DNA from: GCA-003244245 sp052390115
GTDB taxonomy: Bacteria; Actinomycetota; Actinomycetes; Mycobacteriales; Pseudonocardiaceae
Direction of reading: 5' to 3'
DNA length: 64,000 nt
Assembly: GCA_052390115.1 (NCBI GenBank)
Contig: JBQTHE010000069.1
Span: 38,475 to 102,474, forward strand
Positions within the stretch are counted from its first letter, which is position 1. Every line of letters begins with the position of its first letter. Shown here one piece after another: positions 17,570 through 24,595 of this stretch. Under the pieces are notes generated by a model. It saw nothing but the letters and a program-made list of their open reading frames with translations. It did no database searches and was not told the DNA's origin. A program made the translations under genes and the position numbers.

Positions 17570-17671
17570 GCGGACACACCGTGCACCGGGGCCCGACACA
17601 CCGTGCAGGAGGGCCGACACACCGTGCACGAGAGCCCGACACGCGGTGCAGGAGGGCCGGACACGCCGGGG
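17570..17671 (-). repeat. 22-bp repeat, cluster B, five units in inverse orientation
   Basis: Read on the minus strand the five units are variants of gtgcacggtgtgtcggccct with about 22-bp spacing (17652-17671, 17630-17651, 17609-17629, 17587-17608, 17570-17586). The cluster ends two bases before the tmk -10 element. The rest of the 17394-17686 gap shows no gene. Confidence 0.85.
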
Positions 17672-17672
17672 A

Positions 17673-17678
17673 TAGGGT
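17673..17678 (+). promoter_or_regulatory. -10 element of tmk, near-leaderless
   Basis: TAGGGT ends eight bases before GTG 17687 and there is no Shine-Dalgarno sequence. The -35 side of this promoter falls inside the repeat cluster B. Confidence 0.45.
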
Positions 17679-17686
17679 GTGCGGCT

Positions 17687-18352
17687 GTGGGGCGGCTGGT
17701 GGTTATCGAGGGGCTGGACGGGGCTGGCAAGCGTACCCTCGCCGATGCATTGGCCACGGCGCTCACCGCGCAGCACGCGTCGGTCGGACGGATGGCGTTC
17801 CCCCGCTACGGCATCGACGTGCATGCCGACCTGGTCCGCGACGCGCTATACGGGCGGTTGGGCGACCTCGCCGGCTCGGTGCACGGGATGGCCGTGCTGT
17901 TCGCGCTGGACCGGCGCGATGCCGCCGACGGGCTGCGCGCGCTGTGCCGCCACCACGACGTGGTGCTGTTGGATCGCTACGTCGCGTCCAACGCCGCCTA
18001 CGGTGCCGCGCGGCTGTATGAGGACGCCGATGGTCGGTTCGTCGAGTGGGTCCGCGCGCTGGAGGTGGACCGATTCGGCGTCCCGCTGCCCGACGTCCAG
18101 CTCCTGCTGCGGGTGCCGGTCACGGTCGCCGAGTCCCGAGCCGACAGCCGGGCCCAGGCCGACGGCGCGCGGTCGAAGGATCTCTACGAGATCGACGCGG
18201 GCCTGCAAGCTCGGTGCGCTGCCGTTTATGATGGGCTCGCCGCCGAGGGCTGGCTGGCCCCGTGGTCGGTCATAGAGGACACTGCCGGCGCTGGAACCGG
18301 TGGCACCGGGCCGACGCTGCGCGACGTGGCACTGCAGATGCTCGGGGGATGA
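17687..18352 (+). CDS. tmk: Thymidylate kinase
   Basis: Tmk phosphorylates dTMP to dTDP for DNA synthesis. The 221-residue protein starts with VGRLVVIEGLDGAGKRT (P-loop, residues 9-16), has the DRYVASNAAYGAARL segment containing the DRY motif (about residue 90-105), and a C-terminal lid region. Length and order match actinobacterial Tmk encoded directly upstream of mtrA. GTG 17687 is chosen because the conserved beta-strand starts at residue 3; the open frame continues upstream through the repeat cluster without conservation. Confidence 0.9.
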   Translation: MGRLVVIEGLDGAGKRTLADALATALTAQHASVGRMAFPRYGIDVHADLVRDALYGRLGDLAGSVHGMAVLFALDRRDAADGLRALCRHHDVVLLDRYVASNAAYGAARLYEDADGRFVEWVRALEVDRFGVPLPDVQLLLRVPVTVAESRADSRAQADGARSKDLYEIDAGLQARCAAVYDGLAAEGWLAPWSVIEDTAGAGTGGTGPTLRDVALQMLGG

Positions 18353-18400
18353 GCCTGGGATCGGTGCCCGACCGTGGGGAGCGTCCGGAGAAATGCCACC

Positions 18401-19087
18401 ATGGTGTCCATGAGGGCTCGTGTGCTCGTGGTTGACGATGACCCCGCCTTGGCCGAGATGCTGACCATCGTGCTGCGCGGGGAGGGTTTTGATCCCGCAG
18501 TGGTCAGCGAGGGCACCAAGGCCTTGGCTGCGCTGCGCGCGCTGAAGCCGGACCTGGTGCTGCTGGACCTCATGTTGCCGGGCATGAACGGCATCGACGT
18601 GTGCAAGGCGATCCGCGCCGAATCCGGTGTCCCGATCGTGATGCTCACCGCCAAGACCGATACCGTCGACGTGGTGCTGGGGCTGGAGTCCGGCGCGGAC
18701 GACTACGTGGTCAAGCCGTTCAAGCCCAAGGAACTGGTGGCCAGGCTACGGACCCGGCTGCGCCGCACCGAGGCCGATCCCACCGAGCAGCTCACCATCG
18801 GCGATCTGGCCATCGACGTGCCCGGCCACCAGGTCAGCCGGAACGGGACGCTGATCTCGCTGACTCCGCTGGAGTTCGACCTGCTGGCGGCCTTGGCCCG
18901 CAAGCCGCGTCAGGTGTTCACCCGCGAGGTGCTGCTCGAGCAGGTCTGGGGCTACCGGCACGCCGCTGACACCCGACTGGTCAACGTGCATGTTCAGCGA
19001 CTTCGGTCCAAGATCGAGCGGGACCCCGAGCATCCCGAGGTGGTGCTCACCGTGCGTGGTGTCGGCTACAAGGCGGGCACGCCATGA
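18401..19087 (+). CDS. mtrA: DNA-binding response regulator MtrA
   Basis: This is a 228-residue OmpR-family regulator, the same length as M. tuberculosis MtrA. The receiver domain has D13-D14 and the phosphoacceptor D56 (KPDLVLLDLMLPG), plus the conserved K in VKPFKPKEL; the C-terminal winged helix ends with RGVGYKAGTP. MtrA controls cell division, envelope and DnaA-linked genes in actinobacteria. ATG 18401 aligns with the mycobacterial start and ggag lies upstream; ATG 18410 is possible. It is followed by its kinase gene mtrB after 31 bp. Confidence 0.95.
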   Translation: MVSMRARVLVVDDDPALAEMLTIVLRGEGFDPAVVSEGTKALAALRALKPDLVLLDLMLPGMNGIDVCKAIRAESGVPIVMLTAKTDTVDVVLGLESGADDYVVKPFKPKELVARLRTRLRRTEADPTEQLTIGDLAIDVPGHQVSRNGTLISLTPLEFDLLAALARKPRQVFTREVLLEQVWGYRHAADTRLVNVHVQRLRSKIERDPEHPEVVLTVRGVGYKAGTP

Positions 19088-19118
19088 GGCTCCCCGCGCC
19101 GGGCATCGCCGCGCGCTG

Positions 19119-20819
19119 ATGTCGCTCGCGGGCCGGGTGACCGAACCCCTTCGCCGGGCCGCCGCCCGGGCCCGTGAGCTGGCCGTGGTGGCAGACGTGA
19201 TGTGGCGCCGCTCCCTGCAGATCCGGGTGGTGGGAAGCACCGTGGCGCTGTCTTCCACCGTGGTGCTGGTGCTGGGCATGGTGTTGCAGGCCCAGATCGC
19301 CCAGCGGCTGATCGAGAACAAGACGCAGGCCGCGCTGCTGCAAGCCGAGAACAGCAGGGTCGTGGTGGAGTCCGAGCTCGGCGCGGTGGATCCCACCTCG
19401 GCGTCGCTGGTCAGCAGGCTCACCACCGCCGTCGATCGGCTGACCAACCCCGACGCCACCGGTGAGCGCTCCGCGGCGGCCAGCGCCGGAGCGTACGAGC
19501 CGGTGCTGGTTGACGGCGGTGGCCCATCCGGCGTGGCTGCGACCGAGCAGAAGATCGGCCCACTGGACGACGTCCCTGCGGTGCTGCGCTCCGGCGTGGA
19601 GCGGGGTGTGCTCGCCCACAAGATCACCACGGTGCAGCGGGGCTCGACCTCGGTGACGATGCTGGCAGTCGGCATGCCGGTCGCCAGTGCGGGTCGCACC
19701 ATGCAGCTCTACCTGCTGTTTCCGCTCACCGCGGAGCAGCGCACGCTGCAACTGGTGCAGTCCACCCTGGTGGTCGGGGGCTTGGTGCTGCTCGTGCTCA
19801 TTGCGGGCATCGCCAGCTTGGTGACCCACCAGGTGGTGATCCCGGTCCGGCAGGCTGCTGAAGTGGCCGAACGCTTCGCCGATGGTCACCTCGAGCAGCG
19901 CATCCATGTCGTCGGGTCCGACGACATGGCCCGGCTGGGCACCTCGTTCAACGAGATGGCGGCGAGCATCCAGCGCCAGATCCGCCAGCTCGAGGAGTTC
20001 GGTGAGCTGCAGCGTGGCTTCACCTCCGACGTCTCCCACGAGTTGCGTACCCCGCTGACCACCGTGCGGATGGCCGCCGATGTGCTCTACGACTCGCGTG
20101 ACATGTTGCACCCGGTGCTGCACCGGTCGGCGGAGCTGCTGGTACACGAGCTGGACCGGTTCGAGGCGCTGCTCGCCGACCTGCTGGAGATTTCCCGACT
20201 GGACGCCGGGGTCGCCGAGCTGTCCAGCGAGACGGTCGATGTGCGCGACACCGTGGAGCATGCGGTGGCCGCGGTGCGCGCGGTAGCCGACCAGGCCGGC
20301 ACCTCGCTGGAACTGGACCTGCCGGCGGTGGAGGTGCTCGCCGAGATCGACCCGCGCCGGGTGGAGCGGATCGTGCGCAACCTGCTCACCAACGCGCTGG
20401 ATCACGCGGAAGGGCGCCCGGTCGAGGTGGCGGTCGCCGCGGACCGCGACGCGGTCGCGATCCGGGTGCGCGACCATGGCGTCGGGCTGCATCCAGACCA
20501 GCAAGACCGGGTCTTCACCCGGTTCTGGCGCGGCGACCCCTCGCGTGACCGGCGCACCGGGGGCACCGGGCTGGGGCTGTCGATCAGCTTGGAGGACGCG
20601 CGGTTGCACGGAGGCTGGTTGCAGGCCTGGGGCGAACCGGGCAAGGGCAGCACTTTTCGGGTCACCCTGCCCCGCAGCCGGGGCATCGAGCTCACCGGCA
20701 GCCCGCTGCCGCTAGGCACCGAGGACCCCCCAGTGCCGGATCAACCTGGGCCGGATCAACCTGGGCCGGATCAACCCGTGCCGGATCAACCCGTGCCGGC
20801 TCGCCCCGGGGGCCAGTGA
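19119..20819 (+). CDS. mtrB: Sensor histidine kinase MtrB
   Basis: The 566-residue kinase has two membrane segments (about residues 35-60 and 210-235) framing an extracytoplasmic sensor part, then a HAMP domain, the phosphoacceptor H307 in FTSDVSHELRTPLTT, and an ATPase domain with NLLTNALDHAEG (N box), DHGVGL and GGTGLGLSI. It phosphorylates MtrA. ATG 19119 gives the same length as the mycobacterial protein; longer frames overlap mtrA. The C-terminal tail after the kinase core consists of Pro-Asp-Gln-Pro repeats encoded by a 15-bp tandem repeat. lpqB follows with overlapping stop/start. Confidence 0.95.
   Translation: MSLAGRVTEPLRRAAARARELAVVADVMWRRSLQIRVVGSTVALSSTVVLVLGMVLQAQIAQRLIENKTQAALLQAENSRVVVESELGAVDPTSASLVSRLTTAVDRLTNPDATGERSAAASAGAYEPVLVDGGGPSGVAATEQKIGPLDDVPAVLRSGVERGVLAHKITTVQRGSTSVTMLAVGMPVASAGRTMQLYLLFPLTAEQRTLQLVQSTLVVGGLVLLVLIAGIASLVTHQVVIPVRQAAEVAERFADGHLEQRIHVVGSDDMARLGTSFNEMAASIQRQIRQLEEFGELQRGFTSDVSHELRTPLTTVRMAADVLYDSRDMLHPVLHRSAELLVHELDRFEALLADLLEISRLDAGVAELSSETVDVRDTVEHAVAAVRAVADQAGTSLELDLPAVEVLAEIDPRRVERIVRNLLTNALDHAEGRPVEVAVAADRDAVAIRVRDHGVGLHPDQQDRVFTRFWRGDPSRDRRTGGTGLGLSISLEDARLHGGWLQAWGEPGKGSTFRVTLPRSRGIELTGSPLPLGTEDPPVPDQPGPDQPGPDQPVPDQPVPARPGGQ
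20736..20795 (+). repeat. 15-bp tandem repeat, four units, in the mtrB tail
   Basis: Two copies of ccggatcaacctggg are followed by two of ccggatcaacccgtg, encoding the repeated P-D-Q-P of the MtrB C-terminus. Confidence 0.9.
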
Positions 20820-22546
20820 TGATAGTGCAGCTGAGGCGTACTGCGCCGCTGCCCGCCGTGATCGCAGCGCTGCTGTTTCTGGTGTCCGGATGCGCCGCTG
20901 TCCCGGGCAGCTCCGACATGCAGGTGGTGCGCTCGATTCCGGTGGGCTCGGGACTGTCCCCACCGGCCGGTCCGGAACTGGGTGTAGACCCCTTCCGGCT
21001 GGTGCGAGATTTCATCGAGGCTACCGGTAGCCCGGCCAACGGGCATGCCGCAGCTCGTGCCTTCCTCACTCGGGATGCGGCGATGAGCTGGGATGACCGC
21101 GCCGGGCTCACCGTGATCGAGGACGCTCCCGGCGCCACCCCGCAGGCCGGCCCGGCTGACGATGTCCGCCGGATCCGGGTGGCGGGGCCGCGGCTGGGCG
21201 TGCTCACCGCGGACGGCAGCTTCGTGCCGGAGGCGGGGATGTTCGCCGTCCCACTCGACGTGCGTTCCGAGCAAGGCGAGTGGCGGATCACCAACCCGCC
21301 AGCCGGGGTGGTGGTGGAGGCCACCGCCTTCCAGCGCAACTACCGCCAGGTTCGGGTCTACTTCGTCGACCCGAACCGCGGCATCCTGGTTCCTGATCTG
21401 CGCTGGGTGCCCGCGCAGCCGGCGTCCACGCTGCCCGGGAGGGTGTTGGACCTGTTGCTGGCCGGGCCGTCGCAGCGGCTGGCCGGAGCTGTCCGGTCGG
21501 CGCTGCCGGAAGGGACCCGGCCCAGATCCAACGTGCTGATCAGCAGATCCGGGCGGGCGGTGATCAACCTGACCGGTCTCGTCGCGCTGGCGGAGCCGGA
21601 TCGGCGGCTGGTCGCGGCGCAGATCGTCAGCACGATGGACGGCCTGCTCCCGGTCCCGCTGCAGCTGCTCGCCGACGGCCAACCGCTGGTGGCTGGTCAG
21701 GTGGAGTGGCGCACCGCCGATATCGTCTCCTACACCTCAGCGGTCGGGCCGCGGCCCGGCGTATCTGGGCAGGTGGCCGTCGATGGCCGGCTGCTCGGGC
21801 TGGATGGCGTCCCGGCGCCCGGGCCCGCTGGCGCCGGGGCACTCACCGTGCTCAGCGCGGCCCGCTCGAGTCCCGGGGGGGAGCGGCTGGCGGCGGTCGT
21901 CGCCGGCCCGGACGGGCGCCCACAGTTGCGGGTGGGCCCGGCCGGCGGGGACCTGGGTGTGGCGCCGCTGGACGCGGTGTCGATGACCCGGCCCACCTGG
22001 CGGCCGTCGGGTGCCGAGGTGTGGACCGTGATCAACGGCCGCACGGTGGCAGGGGTGGTGGTCTTGGAGACCGGCCCTTCGTCGACCTACCAAGTCGATG
22101 CCACCGAACTGGCCCGGCTCGGTCCCATCACCCAGCTGCGGCTGTCCCAGGACGGGGTGCGGGTGGCCGCGGTGGTCGGCGGGCGGCTCGTGGTGGCTGC
22201 CGTGGTGACCGAGTCCGGCATGGTGAGCCTGCGTCACCCGCAGGTACTGCGCGAGGGCAACCTGCTGCCCACCGCGGGGGTGGACTGGGCGCGTCCAGAG
22301 TTGCTGGTGGTGGCGTCTACCGGGTTGGCTCCCCAGGTGTCTTCGGTGTCGGTGGACGGGCTGACCCACCGGCAGCTGTCCAGCACCAACCTGACCGGCC
22401 CGGTGACCAGCATCGCCGCAGCACCTGGCCGGGAGATCGTGGTGGCTGATGCCACCGGGCTGTGGGTCTATTCGGACACCCAGGAGGTGTGGGAACCGCT
22501 GCTGGGCGGGATCGGGCCCGGCGCGGTGCCGCTGTACCCCGGCTGA
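20819..22546 (+). CDS. lpqB: Lipoprotein LpqB (MtrAB accessory, GerMN domain)
   Basis: The 575-residue lipoprotein has a signal peptide ending LVSGC (Cys about residue 23), a GerMN-type domain (about residues 170-310, with RQVRVYFVDPNRGILVPDLR) and a C-terminal beta-propeller-like region. In actinobacteria LpqB is attached to the outer side of the membrane and modulates MtrB signalling. The start is ambiguous between GTG 20816, ATG 20819 and GTG 20825; I use ATG 20819, which shares its A with the mtrB TGA. The mtrA-mtrB-lpqB order is conserved across the phylum. Confidence 0.92.
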   Translation: MIVQLRRTAPLPAVIAALLFLVSGCAAVPGSSDMQVVRSIPVGSGLSPPAGPELGVDPFRLVRDFIEATGSPANGHAAARAFLTRDAAMSWDDRAGLTVIEDAPGATPQAGPADDVRRIRVAGPRLGVLTADGSFVPEAGMFAVPLDVRSEQGEWRITNPPAGVVVEATAFQRNYRQVRVYFVDPNRGILVPDLRWVPAQPASTLPGRVLDLLLAGPSQRLAGAVRSALPEGTRPRSNVLISRSGRAVINLTGLVALAEPDRRLVAAQIVSTMDGLLPVPLQLLADGQPLVAGQVEWRTADIVSYTSAVGPRPGVSGQVAVDGRLLGLDGVPAPGPAGAGALTVLSAARSSPGGERLAAVVAGPDGRPQLRVGPAGGDLGVAPLDAVSMTRPTWRPSGAEVWTVINGRTVAGVVVLETGPSSTYQVDATELARLGPITQLRLSQDGVRVAAVVGGRLVVAAVVTESGMVSLRHPQVLREGNLLPTAGVDWARPELLVVASTGLAPQVSSVSVDGLTHRQLSSTNLTGPVTSIAAAPGREIVVADATGLWVYSDTQEVWEPLLGGIGPGAVPLYPG

Positions 22547-22664
22547 CTCCCCTGATGCAAGCCCGGGTGCTGGGTAGTGGGGATAGCCCGCCCGCGGTGG
22601 ACAGCTGGGCGGCCGGCGGGGTCGGCAGGGCGTTGCGGGCCGATGGCGGGTCCACACTGGCTGG

Positions 22665-23378
22665 GTGCGCGCGCTGCTGGACCTCCTGCTGCCCATCGAA
22701 TGCGCCGGCTGCGGCTCGCCGGGACCGCCCTGGTGCCCCGACTGTGCGGCGTTGCTGGGATCGCCGGTGCGGGTATGGCCGCCGTGCTGCTCGGCTGGCC
22801 CACCGGTGTATGCCCCGCCGGTGTATGCACTGGGGGCCTACCGTGGCCGGCTGCGTACCGCACTGCTGGCCTATAAGGAGCAGGGTCGCCGCGACCTCGG
22901 CGGACCGCTGGGTGGCGCGCTCGCGGCCGCGTTGTTGCAGCTGCAGCCCACCATCAGCCGCAGTCCCGGACGCGCACCCAGGTCACGGGGACTGTGCCTG
23001 GTGCCCGTGCCGTCCCGCCGGTCGGCTGCGGCTCGCCGCGGCGGGCAGCACGTGGCGTTGCTGGCGCAGCGTGCGGCCGCTGCGCTGGCTGGCGCGGGGG
23101 TCGCAGCCGCGGTCGCTCCAGCGTTGCGGATGGCCTACGGGGTGCGCGACTCGGTCGGTCTCCAGGCCACCGCCCGGCAAACCAATCTGGCCGGCCGGGT
23201 GCTGCTGCGACGGGGCGGTCTGCCGCCTACCGGTACGCCCGTCGTGCTCATCGACGACGTGGTGACCACTGGTGCGACAGCGGCTGCCTGCTCGGCGGCG
23301 TTGCTCCAGGCGGGTGTCGACACGCCCGCGATCGTGGTGCTCGCCGCAGCAGGGTGTCACGCGCCGTCGTACCCGTAG
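22665..23378 (+). CDS. ComF-family phosphoribosyltransferase-like protein
   Basis: The 237-residue protein opens with LLDLLLPIECAGCGSPGPPWCPDC, a four-cysteine zinc motif of ComF proteins, then the ALLAYKEQGRRDL segment and the PRPP-binding loop VVLIDDVVTTGATAAAC (about residues 195-212). Family members have been tied to competence in other bacteria, but the role in actinobacteria is unknown. GTG 22665 starts directly before the conserved part. No Shine-Dalgarno sequence is seen. It follows lpqB by 118 bp, as in other actinobacteria. Confidence 0.88.
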   Translation: MRALLDLLLPIECAGCGSPGPPWCPDCAALLGSPVRVWPPCCSAGPPVYAPPVYALGAYRGRLRTALLAYKEQGRRDLGGPLGGALAAALLQLQPTISRSPGRAPRSRGLCLVPVPSRRSAAARRGGQHVALLAQRAAAALAGAGVAAAVAPALRMAYGVRDSVGLQATARQTNLAGRVLLRRGGLPPTGTPVVLIDDVVTTGATAAACSAALLQAGVDTPAIVVLAAAGCHAPSYP

Positions 23379-23460
23379 GGCGGGAAATACCACTCACAGT
23401 GTTGAGGGTGCGCGTCGGGACGTCAGGCTCTGGCGACGGCACGTCTGGCGGACTACGGTT

Positions 23461-23536
23461 CCTGGATCAGCATCGATTCGCTGCTGGTTCGGGAGGAGGC
23501 GAGAAAGCCATGATCCAGGCGCCGGCGCCCGAGTGA
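23461..23536 (+). promoter_or_regulatory. Possible leader peptide and hairpin upstream of hpf
   Basis: gggaggagg (23491-23499) stands before ATG 23510, which opens an eight-codon frame MIQAPAPE ending at TGA 23534-23536. The nine-base arms cctggatca (23461-23469) and tgatccagg (23511-23519) are complementary and could hide this start codon. This may be a small attenuator-like leader of hpf; no other gene is present in the 251-bp gap. Confidence 0.3.
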
Positions 23537-23629
23537 TCATCGCGGGCGGCCCCCCCTTGCCGTCCGAGCATCACCGCTGAGCCCCGGCGTCGCCGAAGTC
23601 CTGCTGGACAACGCGAGGAGGTCGCCCAG

Positions 23630-24355
23630 GTGAACATTGTCGTGAAGGGCCGTAACGTCGAGGTGCCCGATCACTACCGGGAGCACGTCATCGAGAAGCT
23701 CGCCCGCGTCGAACGCTATGACCAGAAGGCCATCCGTTACGACGTCGAGCTGTTCCACGAACGCAATCCCCGGCAGTCCAAGAGCTGCCAGCGGGTCGAG
23801 ATCACCGGTCAGTCTCGCGGGCAGGTAGTCCGCGCTGAGGCGTGTGGTCCGGACTTCTACGCCGCTCTGGACGCGGCCACGAGCAAGCTGCAGAACCGGC
23901 TCCGTCGGGTCGCTGACCGCCGCAAGGTGCACCACGGACGCCGCCAACCCACCTCTGTCGCCGAGGCCACCGCGCCGCTGGCGGCAGTCCTGGCCCCGAC
24001 TCTCGACACCGATATCGACACCGATTTCGACACCGATATGGACACCGAGTTCCAGACCAACGGCCAGCACCGCCGGACGGGGGCACTGGGCTCACCCGAG
24101 CCCGACTCCGACTCCGAGGCCGACACCGACTACCGGCTGCCCACCCAGCGGCGGGACTCATCGGATTCGGAAGGTCCGGGTCGCATCGTCCGACGCAAGC
24201 GGCACTCTGCCGGACCCATGACCGTCGACCAGGCGCTCTACGAGATGGAGCTCGTGGGCCACGACTTCTACCTGTTCTCTGACGCCGCGTCCGGCCTGCC
24301 CAGCGTGGTGTACCGCCGGCGAGGCTTCCACTACGGCGTGATCCAGCTCGTCTAG
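23630..24355 (+). CDS. hpf: Ribosome hibernation promoting factor, long form
   Basis: This 241-residue protein has an N-terminal S30AE/YfiA domain (residues 1-100, MNIVVKGRNVEVPDHYREHV) that binds the decoding centre and a C-terminal dimerisation domain (about 185-241, KRHSAGPMTVDQALYEMEL ... RRRGFHYGVIQLV) that pairs ribosomes into 100S particles. The linker (about 120-180) is acidic and contains a D-T-D-x repeat encoded by a 12-bp repeat near 24001-24050. GTG 23630 is preceded by gaggagg. It lies upstream of secA as in other actinobacteria. Confidence 0.95.
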   Translation: MNIVVKGRNVEVPDHYREHVIEKLARVERYDQKAIRYDVELFHERNPRQSKSCQRVEITGQSRGQVVRAEACGPDFYAALDAATSKLQNRLRRVADRRKVHHGRRQPTSVAEATAPLAAVLAPTLDTDIDTDFDTDMDTEFQTNGQHRRTGALGSPEPDSDSEADTDYRLPTQRRDSSDSEGPGRIVRRKRHSAGPMTVDQALYEMELVGHDFYLFSDAASGLPSVVYRRRGFHYGVIQLV

Positions 24356-24368
24356 CTGTCGGCAGCAA

Positions 24369-24439
24369 ACCGTGATCGCCGGCTGGGCGCATGCGACGAT
24401 ATTATGTGTCGTGTACTGCACGCAGCCGGCGATCACGGT
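24369..24439. repeat. Intergenic palindrome between hpf and secA
   Basis: Arms accgtgatcgccggctg (24369-24385) and cagccggcgatcacggt (24423-24439) are perfect 17-bp complements; flanking gcaaac/gtttgc extends them with a two-base bulge. The 37-base loop is more A/T rich (gacgatattatgtgtcg). It may act as the hpf terminator but has no T-run and looks like a dispersed element. Confidence 0.8.
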
Positions 24440-24595
24440 GTTTGCGGGCGTTGCTGACCTGCACTGATGACGGCGACACTGGTGCTGGGCATACGATAGG
24501 CGCGCAGACCGGCGGTGGGTGTCGTGCCATGCGGCACGCTACGGCTAGCCCGCCCGCTGCCGAGCCGTGTCCCGATACGAGTGAGGTCTTCCACG

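Noticed and set aside
17570..17671. CRISPR-like array of about 22-bp units
   Set aside because: The units are joined head to tail with no unique spacers between them, vary in sequence, and no cas genes are near.
19047..20609. Long minus-strand frame of 520 codons opposite mtrB
   Set aside because: Antisense shadow of mtrB produced by GC-rich codon bias.
22462..23265. 268-codon frame crossing the end of lpqB and comF
   Set aside because: It overlaps both genes in another frame, and comF carries all the conserved residues.
23383..23403. SigR-type promoter GGAA...GTT upstream of hpf
   Set aside because: The spacer is 13 bases, not 18-19, so it does not fit.
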